A stretch of DNA of 64,000 bases from a virus, in the IMG/VR virus record IMGVR_UViG_3300042946_001661, positions 1 to 64,000 of that record, one strand, 5' to 3'. The first letter of the stretch is position 1. Every line of letters begins with the position of its first letter. A program made the position numbers and the translations under genes. Positions 8,503-15,892 of this stretch are shown here, piece after piece. Under the pieces are notes generated by a model. The model was not told the DNA's origin. It was given only the letters and a program-made list of their open reading frames with translations, and searched no databases.

Positions 8503-9465
8503 ATGATAATATCAATTTCTGGAAGAAAAAGTAGCGGAAAAACAATCCTTGCTAATGAAGTTGTCAAAAGAGGATTTAAAAAAATAAGTTTTGCAGACAA
8601 GCTTAAAAAAGTAACTGCTGAGTTAGTTGGATGTTGTATTGAGGACCTTTGTGACCCTCAACTAAAAGAAGAAAAGTTTGATAAACCTATTTTCTGGCTC
8701 GATATACAGTCTAAACTTGAATCCATATTAGGTAAAAAAATAAATAAGGAAATAGAAAATAAATTGCTTTATAACAGAAGGGATGCCCTACAATTTTTAG
8801 GAACAGAAGTTCTTAGAGAAGTAGATCCAGAATTTCATATAAACTCTTTAAAAGAACAAATAGAACCAAATAAAGATTATGTTTTAGATGACACAAGGTT
8901 TCTAAATGAGTTAGATATACTTAATAGTTTAAATGCAACATGTGTATTTATTATAAGACCATATTATCTAAAATATAGCAATCATAAAAGTGAAACAGAA
9001 TTAAATAGAAAAAATTTTAAAAATGTAATAATAAACAATAAATCTCAAGAAAGTCTTCTTAAACATTTTAATCATTTTTTAGATAATAAAATAGATTTAA
9101 AAAATAATGTAACAAGTAGAATGGGCGGCAATCTATCAGAGTTTTTCCTTACTGAAACACCTACTTCCTGTTACATTGCAGGAATGATATACGCTTCTTC
9201 TAAAATGGTGTTTGAAAATAACACTATGCTTTTAGCGTTAGATAAAAAGCTAGAGTTTTCTCAAAGCCATCCGATAGACTTAATATCAATATGCAATGAA
9301 ATTAAAATGATTGATCATCAGATATATCTAGATGACTTTAAACGATGGGATATTATTCAAGATGATAAATGCATGTACTCATACCCAAAAATATTAAAAG
9401 ATAAAAAAGATCTACAAGCTCATTGGTTTAGTGGAATCAAACAAGGATTAATCTCCAAAAAATGA
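8503..9465 (+). CDS. Deoxynucleoside monophosphate kinase with extra C-terminal domain
   Basis: 320 residues. Residues 1-200 match the T4 gp1-type kinase that phosphorylates dNMPs for phage DNA synthesis: P-loop GRKSSGKT (7-14), FADKLKK, RRDALQFLGTEVLRE, and DYVLDDTRFLNE. T4 gp1 has 241 residues; here about 110 residues follow. These contain CYIAGMIYA and LQAHWFSGIKQGLI separated by about 80 residues, the spacing and flanks of a LAGLIDADG homing endonuclease whose acidic residues have been replaced. A fusion to a dead endonuclease module is inferred. The last 18 bp overlap the convergent nuclease gene. Confidence 0.8.
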   Translation: MIISISGRKSSGKTILANEVVKRGFKKISFADKLKKVTAELVGCCIEDLCDPQLKEEKFDKPIFWLDIQSKLESILGKKINKEIENKLLYNRRDALQFLGTEVLREVDPEFHINSLKEQIEPNKDYVLDDTRFLNELDILNSLNATCVFIIRPYYLKYSNHKSETELNRKNFKNVIINNKSQESLLKHFNHFLDNKIDLKNNVTSRMGGNLSEFFLTETPTSCYIAGMIYASSKMVFENNTMLLALDKKLEFSQSHPIDLISICNEIKMIDHQIYLDDFKRWDIIQDDKCMYSYPKILKDKKDLQAHWFSGIKQGLISKK

Positions 9466-10131
9466 ATTAAAAGTTCCTTTATTTTTAGCAGCAACTTTTA
9501 ATTTTCCTATTCCTCTTTCTGTCATGACGACAAACTTCCACCCTCTATCTTGGCAATAAAGCTCACAACTTGCCCATTTAGCATGATTTTTTGGTAAATC
9601 TGTTTGATTGCTCGGTTTTATTTCCCAAACTTCAGTATGGCCATCTATAAAATGAATTATTAAGTCTGGGTTGTAGTTATGAGCCTGTCCTTCGAATAAG
9701 TATGGAACTTTAAACGGCTCAACATCGTAAGATAAAACTTCATCTATAGATTCAAGAGACTCATATACTTCACATTCATAGCCACTTCTATAATGCATTT
9801 CTCTTCCATTTTTTAAACTAACCATATAGCCTTCTCTAAAATTGGGCTTTCTGGTCTTTTTTTCTCCTTTTCCATTAAAGTCTCTCCAAATAGTAGCTTT
9901 TGTTTGGGGAACTTTTGGCAAAACCTCGTTAGGATGATGAACTTTAAAATGAGTTTTTACACACCTTACGGGGAAATTACATCTTTGTAAAGGACAAATT
10001 ACGTAATCTCTTCCAAGCTCATGATTGTTAATTATGTGTTGTCTATATTCTTCTGGATTTAGAATTGATATTCCACAAACAAAACAAACATATTTTCTAA
10101 CATTTTGATTATTAAAAAAGTCTAAATTCAT
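9448..10131 (-). CDS. PD-(D/E)XK nuclease (T4 gp4/TnsA-like) with zinc fingers
   Basis: 227 residues. Residues 16-70 hold two zinc-finger-like units (CFVCGISI with HIINNH; CPLQRCNFP with HFKVHH). The C-terminal 120 residues carry the nuclease fold: an upstream glutamate (YRSGYECEVYESLE), NPDLIIHF, then VWEIKP, and the trailing HAKWASCELYCQDRGWKF pattern. This pattern is shared by T4 gp4-like head-completion nucleases and TnsA-type endonucleases. Zinc fingers are also common on free-standing homing endonucleases, so either head completion or a selfish nuclease is possible. I favour nuclease activity without choosing a role. Confidence 0.65.
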   Translation of the reverse strand: MNLDFFNNQNVRKYVCFVCGISILNPEEYRQHIINNHELGRDYVICPLQRCNFPVRCVKTHFKVHHPNEVLPKVPQTKATIWRDFNGKGEKKTRKPNFREGYMVSLKNGREMHYRSGYECEVYESLESIDEVLSYDVEPFKVPYLFEGQAHNYNPDLIIHFIDGHTEVWEIKPSNQTDLPKNHAKWASCELYCQDRGWKFVVMTERGIGKLKVAAKNKGTFNSFFGD

Positions 10132-10136
10132 ATTAA

Positions 10137-10499
10137 TTATTTCTTAAGATAATCTGTGGTTTTTTCTATCTTTTTAACCACATCATCCTTATCTAAATTT
10201 TTAATTTTTTTTAATTCTTTAAAACCAAAGTATCTTGAAGTTTCTTCTCCGGATAAACTTGGAATTAATTTAACACCTAAAAACTTAAGATCTGTTTTCC
10301 AATCAGAAGGAAGATCGTCATCTCTACATTTAATTTTAGAAAAAACCAGTCTGCTGTCTTCATTTGCTGCATATATTTCATTTTCGTATTCAAAAAAAAA
10401 TGTATATTCTTTCTCATCTAAGTATGAGCTTATCTTTGAAAGTCTTTCTTGTTTTTCAACAAAAAAATAAAACGATATATTATTAAATTTATTTAGCAT
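10137..10499 (-). CDS. Hypothetical protein, divergent late-type start
   Basis: 120 residues, unrecognised; acidic and lysine-rich with a beta-rich centre (YTFFFEYENEIYAA) and a helical tail. Its ATG is separated from the divergent ATG at 10512 by only 12 A/T bases, so its transcript can have almost no leader unless a promoter lies inside the neighbouring gene. It is followed 5 nt later by the zinc-finger nuclease gene. Confidence 0.55.
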   Translation of the reverse strand: MLNKFNNISFYFFVEKQERLSKISSYLDEKEYTFFFEYENEIYAANEDSRLVFSKIKCRDDDLPSDWKTDLKFLGVKLIPSLSGEETSRYFGFKELKKIKNLDKDDVVKKIEKTTDYLKK

Positions 10500-10511
10500 A
10501 TATATATTTAA
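10500..10511. promoter_or_regulatory. 12-bp bidirectional A/T promoter candidate
   Basis: The entire intergenic region between two divergent start codons is atatatatttaa. On the plus strand it gives TATATATT with a 3-nt gap to the ATG; on the minus strand it gives TAAATATA with a 3-nt gap. There is no room for a ribosome site on either side. Confidence 0.5.
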
Positions 10512-10871
10512 ATGTATTTATCAAATTTTAAAAAGTTTTTTGAAGATAATAATCCTGATTATTTTCAAACAGGATTGGGCAATGAACTCGGAATGAGTTG
10601 GGATGATATCGTAAAGGTTTTAGAAAAAGAGCCTTGGGTAACATCTAATTTATCTCTGGGCAGTAGCTCTTATAAGACTGGTCTTTGGGAGATAGTTCCT
10701 GGATCTTTAACACCGTATGGTGCTAATATACGCATGAAAAAAAATAACAAAGGTTATTTAAAAGATAAAGCTCTTGATAAGACTGATGGTGATGATTCAA
10801 TTTATCAATTAGACAGGGATCAGTTAATATCATTTCTTACACAGGGCTGGACTCCTACACAGCCTTCTTGA
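10512..10871 (+). CDS. Putative internal head protein (capsid-targeting-like N-terminus)
   Basis: 119 residues. It begins MYLSNFKKFFEDN, one of about eleven proteins in this window sharing an F-K-x-F/W start like the T4 internal-protein capsid-targeting sequence. The rest looks globular (GLGNELGMSWDDIVKVLEKE; a strand-rich middle; LDRDQLISFLTQGW). TATATATT lies 3 nt before the ATG. A late, head-packaged protein is inferred; the biochemical role is unknown. Confidence 0.5.
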   Translation: MYLSNFKKFFEDNNPDYFQTGLGNELGMSWDDIVKVLEKEPWVTSNLSLGSSSYKTGLWEIVPGSLTPYGANIRMKKNNKGYLKDKALDKTDGDDSIYQLDRDQLISFLTQGWTPTQPS

Positions 10872-10898
10872 AGAAATGTCTTAATAGAAAGAAATAAA

Positions 10899-11459
10899 AT
10901 GGAAAACTTTTATGAAGATTCTGAGGAACAGTTTGTAGATGATATACTATCGAACAAACAAAGTAAAAAAATAAATTCAAAAAAAAAGGGAAATAGAAAC
11001 GAATTAGAGCTGGCAAAGATTTTAACTAAAAGATTCAATAAAGGATTTTCTAGAAGTGTAGGTAGCGGTAACAGATGGTCACAAACAGCCTTTTTACCTA
11101 AACATGCTCAGAAAGTTTTTTCTTCTGATCTTATTGTTCCGTTAAATTTTAAATTTTGCCTAGAGGTCAAGGGCGGCTATAACGGAATAGATTTAAATTC
11201 TATTTTTACAAGAGGAAATAGTGATTTAGATAAATTCTTAGTTCAAGTTTATAAAGACGCCAAAAGAGCTGAGAAAAAACCGCTTTTAGCCTGGAAAAAA
11301 GATAGAAAACCTTGGCTAGTTTTTGTTTTAAATAAAGAAGTTGAAAACTTAGATTTTAAATATAAATTACTCTACAACAAATGGGCAGCAATAGCATTAA
11401 GTGAATTTATAAAATTAAACGATAAATTTTTCTTTGAAGAAAATGAAGAGTCAGAGTAA
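10899..11459 (+). CDS. PD-(D/E)XK nuclease, Holliday-junction-resolvase-like
   Basis: 186 residues. Motifs typical of Hjc/RecB-like resolvases are visible: KGNRNELELAKIL (upstream Glu), FSRSVGSGNRW, SDLIVP and CLEVKGG forming the D...E-x-K catalytic set, then a lysine-rich helix. An acidic N-terminus of about 35 residues precedes the fold. Such enzymes cut branched DNA before packaging or during recombination, which suits a phage with SbcCD and UvsW-like proteins. A general PD-(D/E)XK nuclease is the safer call. It overlaps the convergent RmlC gene by 9 bp. Confidence 0.6.
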   Translation: MENFYEDSEEQFVDDILSNKQSKKINSKKKGNRNELELAKILTKRFNKGFSRSVGSGNRWSQTAFLPKHAQKVFSSDLIVPLNFKFCLEVKGGYNGIDLNSIFTRGNSDLDKFLVQVYKDAKRAEKKPLLAWKKDRKPWLVFVLNKEVENLDFKYKLLYNKWAAIALSEFIKLNDKFFFEENEESE

Positions 11460-11960
11460 AACTTCTGACGCTCTGTCTTTTTCAGAAATAATTAATTTAT
11501 CTTCATTTATACCCCAATTTATTGCTAATATTGGACTGTCGTATCTTATAGATTTTTCTTCTTTAGGAATATAAAAGCCATCTTGCATATAAATTACACT
11601 AGTATTTTCTTCAAGACTTAAAAAAGCGTGACCACAGTTTTCTGGTATTAGTATTTGTTGTTCTGAGTTGGATAATTCTATTTTAAAGTGCTTTAAATAA
11701 GTTGGAGAATTTTCTCTAAAATCGACGCACACATCTATTATTCTTCCGGCAATACAAGATACTACTTTTTTAAATGGAGCAATATGAATTCCCCTCAAAG
11801 AATACTTAAAATTAAAAGAATGATTAATTTGAATTGGATTAAAACTTATCGTTTTAAATAATCCAGAATGATAAAATTCTTGAAAAAAACCTCTGTTGTC
11901 TCTGTATTGATTATGATTTATAATCATACAGCCCTCTATTGGAGTTGGTATTGTTTTCAT
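11451..11960 (-). CDS. rmlC: dTDP-4-dehydrorhamnose 3,5-epimerase (RmlC)
   Basis: 169 residues, slightly shorter than the usual 180. Family signatures are clear: RGFFQEFY, SLRGIHI with the catalytic His, GRIIDVCVDFR, SPTY, and IPENCGHAFLSLEE. The enzyme epimerises dTDP-4-keto-6-deoxyglucose at C3 and C5 on the way to dTDP-rhamnose. RmlB is encoded 1.5 kb away; RmlA and RmlD are not in the window. The start ATG directly abuts the ATG of the divergent HNH gene (CATATG), with no intergenic base, so its promoter must lie in coding DNA. Likely role: surface or virion glycan modification. Confidence 0.85.
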   Translation of the reverse strand: MKTIPTPIEGCMIINHNQYRDNRGFFQEFYHSGLFKTISFNPIQINHSFNFKYSLRGIHIAPFKKVVSCIAGRIIDVCVDFRENSPTYLKHFKIELSNSEQQILIPENCGHAFLSLEENTSVIYMQDGFYIPKEEKSIRYDSPILAINWGINEDKLIISEKDRASEVLL

Positions 11961-12521
11961 ATGGAAAATTTTGTTGTATTAGTTTTAAATAAAAATTTCA
12001 TACCAGTAGATATCGCTCACTATAAGAGAGCAATATCTTTGATATTTTTAAATAAAGCAAAAATTGTTGAGTCAAAATCTTTTTCTATTCATACATGGGA
12101 TGAATGGATGAATCTAGATTTACCCGAATATAAAACAATAAAAGGAACATCAAAAGATTATAAAATACCAGAAATAATAATTTTATCTAAATATGATCGT
12201 CTTAAAAAAAGAAAATTTAATGCAAATAAAAAAAATATTTACAAAAGAGACAACGCAGAGTGTCAATATTGTTCTATTCCACTTACTTACGAACAATGCT
12301 CTATTGATCATATACATCCTAAAAGTAAAAATGGAATATTAAGTTGGGAAAATTGTGTTTTATCTTGTAAAAAATGTAATCACAAAAAAGCTGATAGAAG
12401 CTTAAAAGAGGCTGGGATGGTTTTAAAAAATCAACCAAAGCAACCCCACTCAGATATTTTTTATCTTTATTCAAAAGACATGCCAGAGTCTTGGAAACTA
12501 TTTGTAAAGGATAAAAAATGA
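11961..12521 (+). CDS. HNH endonuclease
   Basis: 186 residues from the ATG at 11961, chosen because the family begins VLVLN-x-x-x-x-P as here (VVLVLNKNFIPVDI). The HNH core is RDNAECQYCSIPL, CSIDHIHPKSKNG, WENCVLSCKKCNHKK, with two CxxC pairs binding structural zinc and DH supplying the catalytic His. The C-terminus (QPHSDIFY) also matches the family. Such genes are common in bacteria and phages as homing or restriction-type nucleases. An in-frame ATG at 11868 would extend it through the RmlC start and is unlikely. It overlaps the next gene by 4 nt (ATGA). Confidence 0.85.
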   Translation: MENFVVLVLNKNFIPVDIAHYKRAISLIFLNKAKIVESKSFSIHTWDEWMNLDLPEYKTIKGTSKDYKIPEIIILSKYDRLKKRKFNANKKNIYKRDNAECQYCSIPLTYEQCSIDHIHPKSKNGILSWENCVLSCKKCNHKKADRSLKEAGMVLKNQPKQPHSDIFYLYSKDMPESWKLFVKDKK

Positions 12522-13084
12522 AAATAGATCTATCTTCTTGCACCTTATTCTGTGCTGATAACAAAAATAATATTAACTATATATTAAATTCTATTTTAAC
12601 CAACATAGAATTTAATTCAATTATAATTGAAAGAAATATAAAATCAATAAAAGAATATAACTATTTTATAGTTAAAAAATTAAATAAATTAATAAAAACT
12701 GATCATTGTATGATAATACAGCATGATGGGTATCCTTTAAATTATTCTGCGTGGGATAGCAGATGGCTAAACTTAGATTATATAGGTGCTCCTTGGATAA
12801 ACTATCCTTGGGTTCGAGAACTGTCCGTTGGTAATGGGGGTTTTTCACTAAGAAGCAAAAAACTTTTAAATAGAATATCAGAATTTAATTATAATGGTGA
12901 AGAGCCTGAAGATGCTTTTATTTGTAGAACCAAAGGTCCTATTTTAAAGAAAGAGGGATATAAGTTTGCGACTATAGAAGATGCTTATAATTTTTCTATT
13001 GAGAACACATATTATAAAGGACAGTTTGGATTTCACGGAAAAGGAACAATTTTAATGAATATTAAAGCAGGAATATTTCGATAA
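12518..13084 (+). CDS. DUF5672-like putative glycosyltransferase
   Basis: 188 residues. CMIIQHDGYPLN, WDSRWLNLDYIGAPW, SVGNGGFSLRSKKL and EPEDAFICR are the conserved blocks of the DUF5672 family, often encoded beside sugar-modifying genes and thought to be glycosyltransferase-related. Together with RmlB, RmlC and the other transferases here it may decorate virion proteins or host surface glycans. The ATGA overlap with the HNH gene shows tight coupling. Confidence 0.7.
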   Translation: MKIDLSSCTLFCADNKNNINYILNSILTNIEFNSIIIERNIKSIKEYNYFIVKKLNKLIKTDHCMIIQHDGYPLNYSAWDSRWLNLDYIGAPWINYPWVRELSVGNGGFSLRSKKLLNRISEFNYNGEEPEDAFICRTKGPILKKEGYKFATIEDAYNFSIENTYYKGQFGFHGKGTILMNIKAGIFR

Positions 13085-13092
13085 ATATAAGA

Positions 13093-13100
13093 TATATATT
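13093..13100 (+). promoter_or_regulatory. TATATATT late-type element
   Basis: TATATATT is followed by 3 nt (tat) and the ATG at 13104. No Shine-Dalgarno sequence is present. Confidence 0.5.
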
Positions 13101-13103
13101 TAT

Positions 13104-13241
13104 ATGAAAAACAAAAGAAGCTTTATAACAACATCTACATTTTTTGTTTCTGCTTTATGTGGGGTTATAACAGGAACATTTAGTTTTTTAACAAATTTTG
13201 TATTAGGCAAACTTTTAAATAAAAACAAAGGACGTAAATGA
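13104..13241 (+). CDS. Small single-span membrane protein (45 aa)
   Basis: MKNKRSFITTSTFFVSALCG begins a basic N-terminus followed by a hydrophobic segment (about residues 8-36) and a basic tail (LLNKNKGRK). The layout is that of a small inner-membrane protein. It overlaps the next gene by 4 nt (ATGA) and has a late-type TATATATT start. A lysis or virion membrane role cannot be decided from sequence. Confidence 0.5.
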   Translation: MKNKRSFITTSTFFVSALCGVITGTFSFLTNFVLGKLLNKNKGRK

Positions 13242-13480
13242 AATCTTTTTATGAAATGTTAAAAATAATTGAAGTAGGAACAGCAACACCAGTATCACCA
13301 ACACCACTAACCTCAGCATCAAATCCAGCTCCAACTGCACAAGCAAACCCTACAGGAGCACAACAAACCGCTCAAAATAAAGTTAATATAGCACAAGCAG
13401 CACAAGATAAAAAAAATAAAGAAGCTTTTATAAAACAATTAAAAGATTTATTGAAAAAAAGCCTTGGAATAACAGCTTAA
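13238..13480 (+). CDS. Small Ala/Thr/Pro-rich putative internal protein
   Basis: 80 residues. It begins MKSFYEMLKIIEVG, similar to the capsid-targeting-like starts of other proteins here, with an I-I-E site suitable for a prohead-type protease. A low-complexity Ala/Thr/Pro/Gln middle follows, then a lysine-rich helix (KKNKEAFIKQLKDLLKKS). It is co-transcribed with the small membrane protein upstream. Role unknown. Confidence 0.5.
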   Translation: MKSFYEMLKIIEVGTATPVSPTPLTSASNPAPTAQANPTGAQQTAQNKVNIAQAAQDKKNKEAFIKQLKDLLKKSLGITA

Positions 13481-14529
13481 ATTATCCACCAAGGATGATC
13501 TAGTGTCCATTTAACAATATTTTCTAGACCTTCAAAAAATTCAACAGGTTTTTTCCAACCCATAGAATCTAATTTTCCTGGTTTTAAAGCATACCTTTTA
13601 TCATATCCAGGTCTTGCAGACTCTGATGGAATAAAATTAGGAATAAGATTTTTTCCCATAATTTTAGCAACTGCTTCTGCCATCTCTAGGTTGTTGAGTT
13701 CTATTTCTCCTACAATATTATATCTATCCGGAAGATTATCTCCCTTAGAGTATTCTGATATTGGTTTATCAATCAAGAATTTAAACACATCGGCGTGATT
13801 TTCACAATGTAAATATCTACGACTACCTATGGTTCTTTTGCCATTTTCATCATAATCAACATAAATGTCCATAGGTTGATTTGTAGCTATTTTCCATATT
13901 ATCTTTGGCAAGAATTTTTCTTTATCCTGCATAGAGCCTATACAATTCATACAGTTGCTTAAAACAACAGGCACTCCGTAGCTTCTCCAATAAGAGATTG
14001 CTAAAGCCTCCTGAGCAGCTTTAGAAGCCGCATAAGGGTTAGATGGCGATATAACATCCCATTCATGGTGTCCCTCTGAGATTGAAGGGCAATCGCCATA
14101 AACCTCATCCGAACTAATCTGATAGAAAACTCTAGGCTTTAACCTTCTTGCTAATTCTAAAACATTAAGTATAAGTTCACAATTATTTCTCCAGCAATAT
14201 GCTGGGTCTATGACAGACCTTTCTACAGCAGAATCTGAAGCTAAATTTATAATAGCATCTAATTTTTCATCTACTATAGAGCCTTTTTCATCTATTTTTC
14301 TTGACATAATCAAATTCTCTAATTGAGTGTCAATAGGAACTGATAAGTCATGCTTAAGAAGAGTAAATCGTTTTTCATCAATCTCTATTTCATTGAGTCT
14401 GGAGTATGTTCCTTTGTGGCGAAAAGAATCTAATCCTATTATGTGCCAATCTGTATTTTTAAGGTAATATTTAAGAAAATGTACACCAATAAATCCGCCT
14501 ACACCCGTTAACAAAATTCTTTTGCTCAT
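13477..14529 (-). CDS. rmlB: dTDP-glucose 4,6-dehydratase (RmlB)
   Basis: 350 residues, full length. It is an extended short-chain dehydrogenase: NAD-binding GVGGFIGVHF near the start, SSDEVYG, the catalytic pair in YAASKAAQ, and the substrate-binding RRYLHCENHADV region. The enzyme makes dTDP-4-keto-6-deoxyglucose, the substrate of the RmlC encoded 1.5 kb away. The two enzymes are a partial dTDP-rhamnose pathway; the first and last steps would have to come from the host or elsewhere in the phage. Its end overlaps the convergent small gene by 4 bp. Confidence 0.9.
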   Translation of the reverse strand: MSKRILLTGVGGFIGVHFLKYYLKNTDWHIIGLDSFRHKGTYSRLNEIEIDEKRFTLLKHDLSVPIDTQLENLIMSRKIDEKGSIVDEKLDAIINLASDSAVERSVIDPAYCWRNNCELILNVLELARRLKPRVFYQISSDEVYGDCPSISEGHHEWDVISPSNPYAASKAAQEALAISYWRSYGVPVVLSNCMNCIGSMQDKEKFLPKIIWKIATNQPMDIYVDYDENGKRTIGSRRYLHCENHADVFKFLIDKPISEYSKGDNLPDRYNIVGEIELNNLEMAEAVAKIMGKNLIPNFIPSESARPGYDKRYALKPGKLDSMGWKKPVEFFEGLENIVKWTLDHPWWII

Positions 14530-14724
14530 TTAAAATAACCTTTTAGAATTAACCCAACAATTTTTCTTTTCACTCCAAATAATCGGATATTTATTAGGAA
14601 AAGAGTGCAATATATCAAATAATTCTACATCTTTTTTAGAATGTTCAACTGATCTGTGGACGATCAGTGGGTGTAAATCTTTATATCTTTCTTTTAAACT
14701 ATCTACTATTTTTTTACTTAGCAT
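14530..14724 (-). CDS. Small hypothetical protein (64 aa)
   Basis: A basic, helical N-terminus (MLSKKIVDSLKERYKDL) is followed by HPLIVHRSVEHSKKDV and a Trp-containing end. It lies between the RmlB gene (immediately downstream) and a membrane protein gene it overlaps by 11 nt, so it is probably translated in the same operon. No family recognised. Confidence 0.5.
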   Translation of the reverse strand: MLSKKIVDSLKERYKDLHPLIVHRSVEHSKKDVELFDILHSFPNKYPIIWSEKKNCWVNSKRLF

Positions 14725-14968
14725 TTAAATATTTTTGCCATAAAAACAAGAAAATAACTCCGCCTAATACAGATAGCAGAAATCCGCCCGGTCTAAAAAC
14801 ATCTAAATTTGAAGATAATAAATAATATATAAAGCCGCCCACATAAGAACCTGCTATGCCTATCAACATAGTTGAAATCCATCCAGTTGGTTCATCTCCT
14901 TTGTATATCAGTTTGGCTAAAAATCCGACTATTAACCCATAAATTAACCAAGTTAGTAAAAAAAACAT
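14714..14968 (-). CDS. GlsB/YeaQ/YmgE-like small membrane protein
   Basis: 84 residues with three hydrophobic spans. The pattern WLIYGLIVGFLAKLIYKGD, GWISTMLIGIAGSYVGGF and GGFLLSVLGGVIFLFLWQ matches the YeaQ/YmgE family of stress-related inner-membrane proteins. An AAAGGAG site lies 6 nt before the ATG. The function of this family is poorly known; in a phage it might alter the host membrane or its stress response. Confidence 0.75.
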   Translation of the reverse strand: MFFLLTWLIYGLIVGFLAKLIYKGDEPTGWISTMLIGIAGSYVGGFIYYLLSSNLDVFRPGGFLLSVLGGVIFLFLWQKYLNAK

Positions 14969-14979
14969 ATTAACTCCTT

Positions 14980-15846
14980 TTATTTCTTTTTAACATCAAT
15001 ATACCTGTCTGGAACCTTGTTTTCTTTTAGTTCCTTAAACAGGTCTCTACAATATCTATTGTATGTGTTATTAAAATCTTCAGGAGTAAACTTGTAAATA
15101 AATCCTAGTGAGTCCTCTTTTGTTTTGTTGCTATTCATGAAATTCAAAAATTTATTTTCTCCAAACTCTTTCTTTAACATTAAACATAAAATCAAAGACT
15201 TAATATCAAAATCTTTTTTTTCTTCAATTTTCATCTTTTTTAATTTTTCTTCATCAATAGAAAACAACTTTGTTACTTTAGACTCTAAGTTTACATCTTC
15301 TCTTTTTATATTTTTAATATTATTTATTGATTTATTTAATAAAGACATTCCATTCATCAAAACTAAATTATATTTAAGATTATTTTTATAATTAAGTTCT
15401 ATAAGCGAGCACATTGTAACAAAATAAGGAACTTCATCGACCAAATCTTCTTCCGAGTCTATTAAAAGCCAAACGACTAGAATCTCTAATTCATCTTTAT
15501 TTTTTCTAATTTCATATTTAGACTCTGTTAAGTTGAATAATTTTTTAAATAGCTCCTTGTTTGGAACAACCATTATTCTACACTCTTTTTCAAATTTAAA
15601 CTTATTTAAACCCCATCTTTTTAAACACCAAGATCTTATATTTTCTATATTTGAATATAACCATTTTCCTTGAGTGTTATCAATACTTAAAATTGTAAAA
15701 TTTTCAGTTGTGTATCTGTTCCAAGTTAAATCTTTAAAATCATCTTTAGCAACAGAGCTAATCTGATCCGATGGAGTAATTATTTCATCTTGACTAAATG
15801 CTGAAAAAGCAAAAAAAGATGCAAACAATATTATAAAAATTTTCAT
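14980..15846 (-). CDS. Secreted hypothetical protein
   Basis: 288 residues with a clear signal peptide (MKIFIILFASFFAFSAFS, cleavage expected before QDE). I start it at 15846 because GAGG lies 6 nt upstream; the in-frame ATG at 15858 overlaps that site. The mature part starts with a peptidase-MA-like pattern (WNRYTTENFTILS, WCLKRWGL) but no HExxH zinc motif is visible, so peptidase activity is not supported. The C-terminal half is helical. It is likely periplasmic. Confidence 0.6.
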   Translation of the reverse strand: MKIFIILFASFFAFSAFSQDEIITPSDQISSVAKDDFKDLTWNRYTTENFTILSIDNTQGKWLYSNIENIRSWCLKRWGLNKFKFEKECRIMVVPNKELFKKLFNLTESKYEIRKNKDELEILVVWLLIDSEEDLVDEVPYFVTMCSLIELNYKNNLKYNLVLMNGMSLLNKSINNIKNIKREDVNLESKVTKLFSIDEEKLKKMKIEEKKDFDIKSLILCLMLKKEFGENKFLNFMNSNKTKEDSLGFIYKFTPEDFNNTYNRYCRDLFKELKENKVPDRYIDVKKK

Positions 15847-15892
15847 TTTAAACCTCATATATTTAATAATAGAGAAAAAACAATTTATATTT

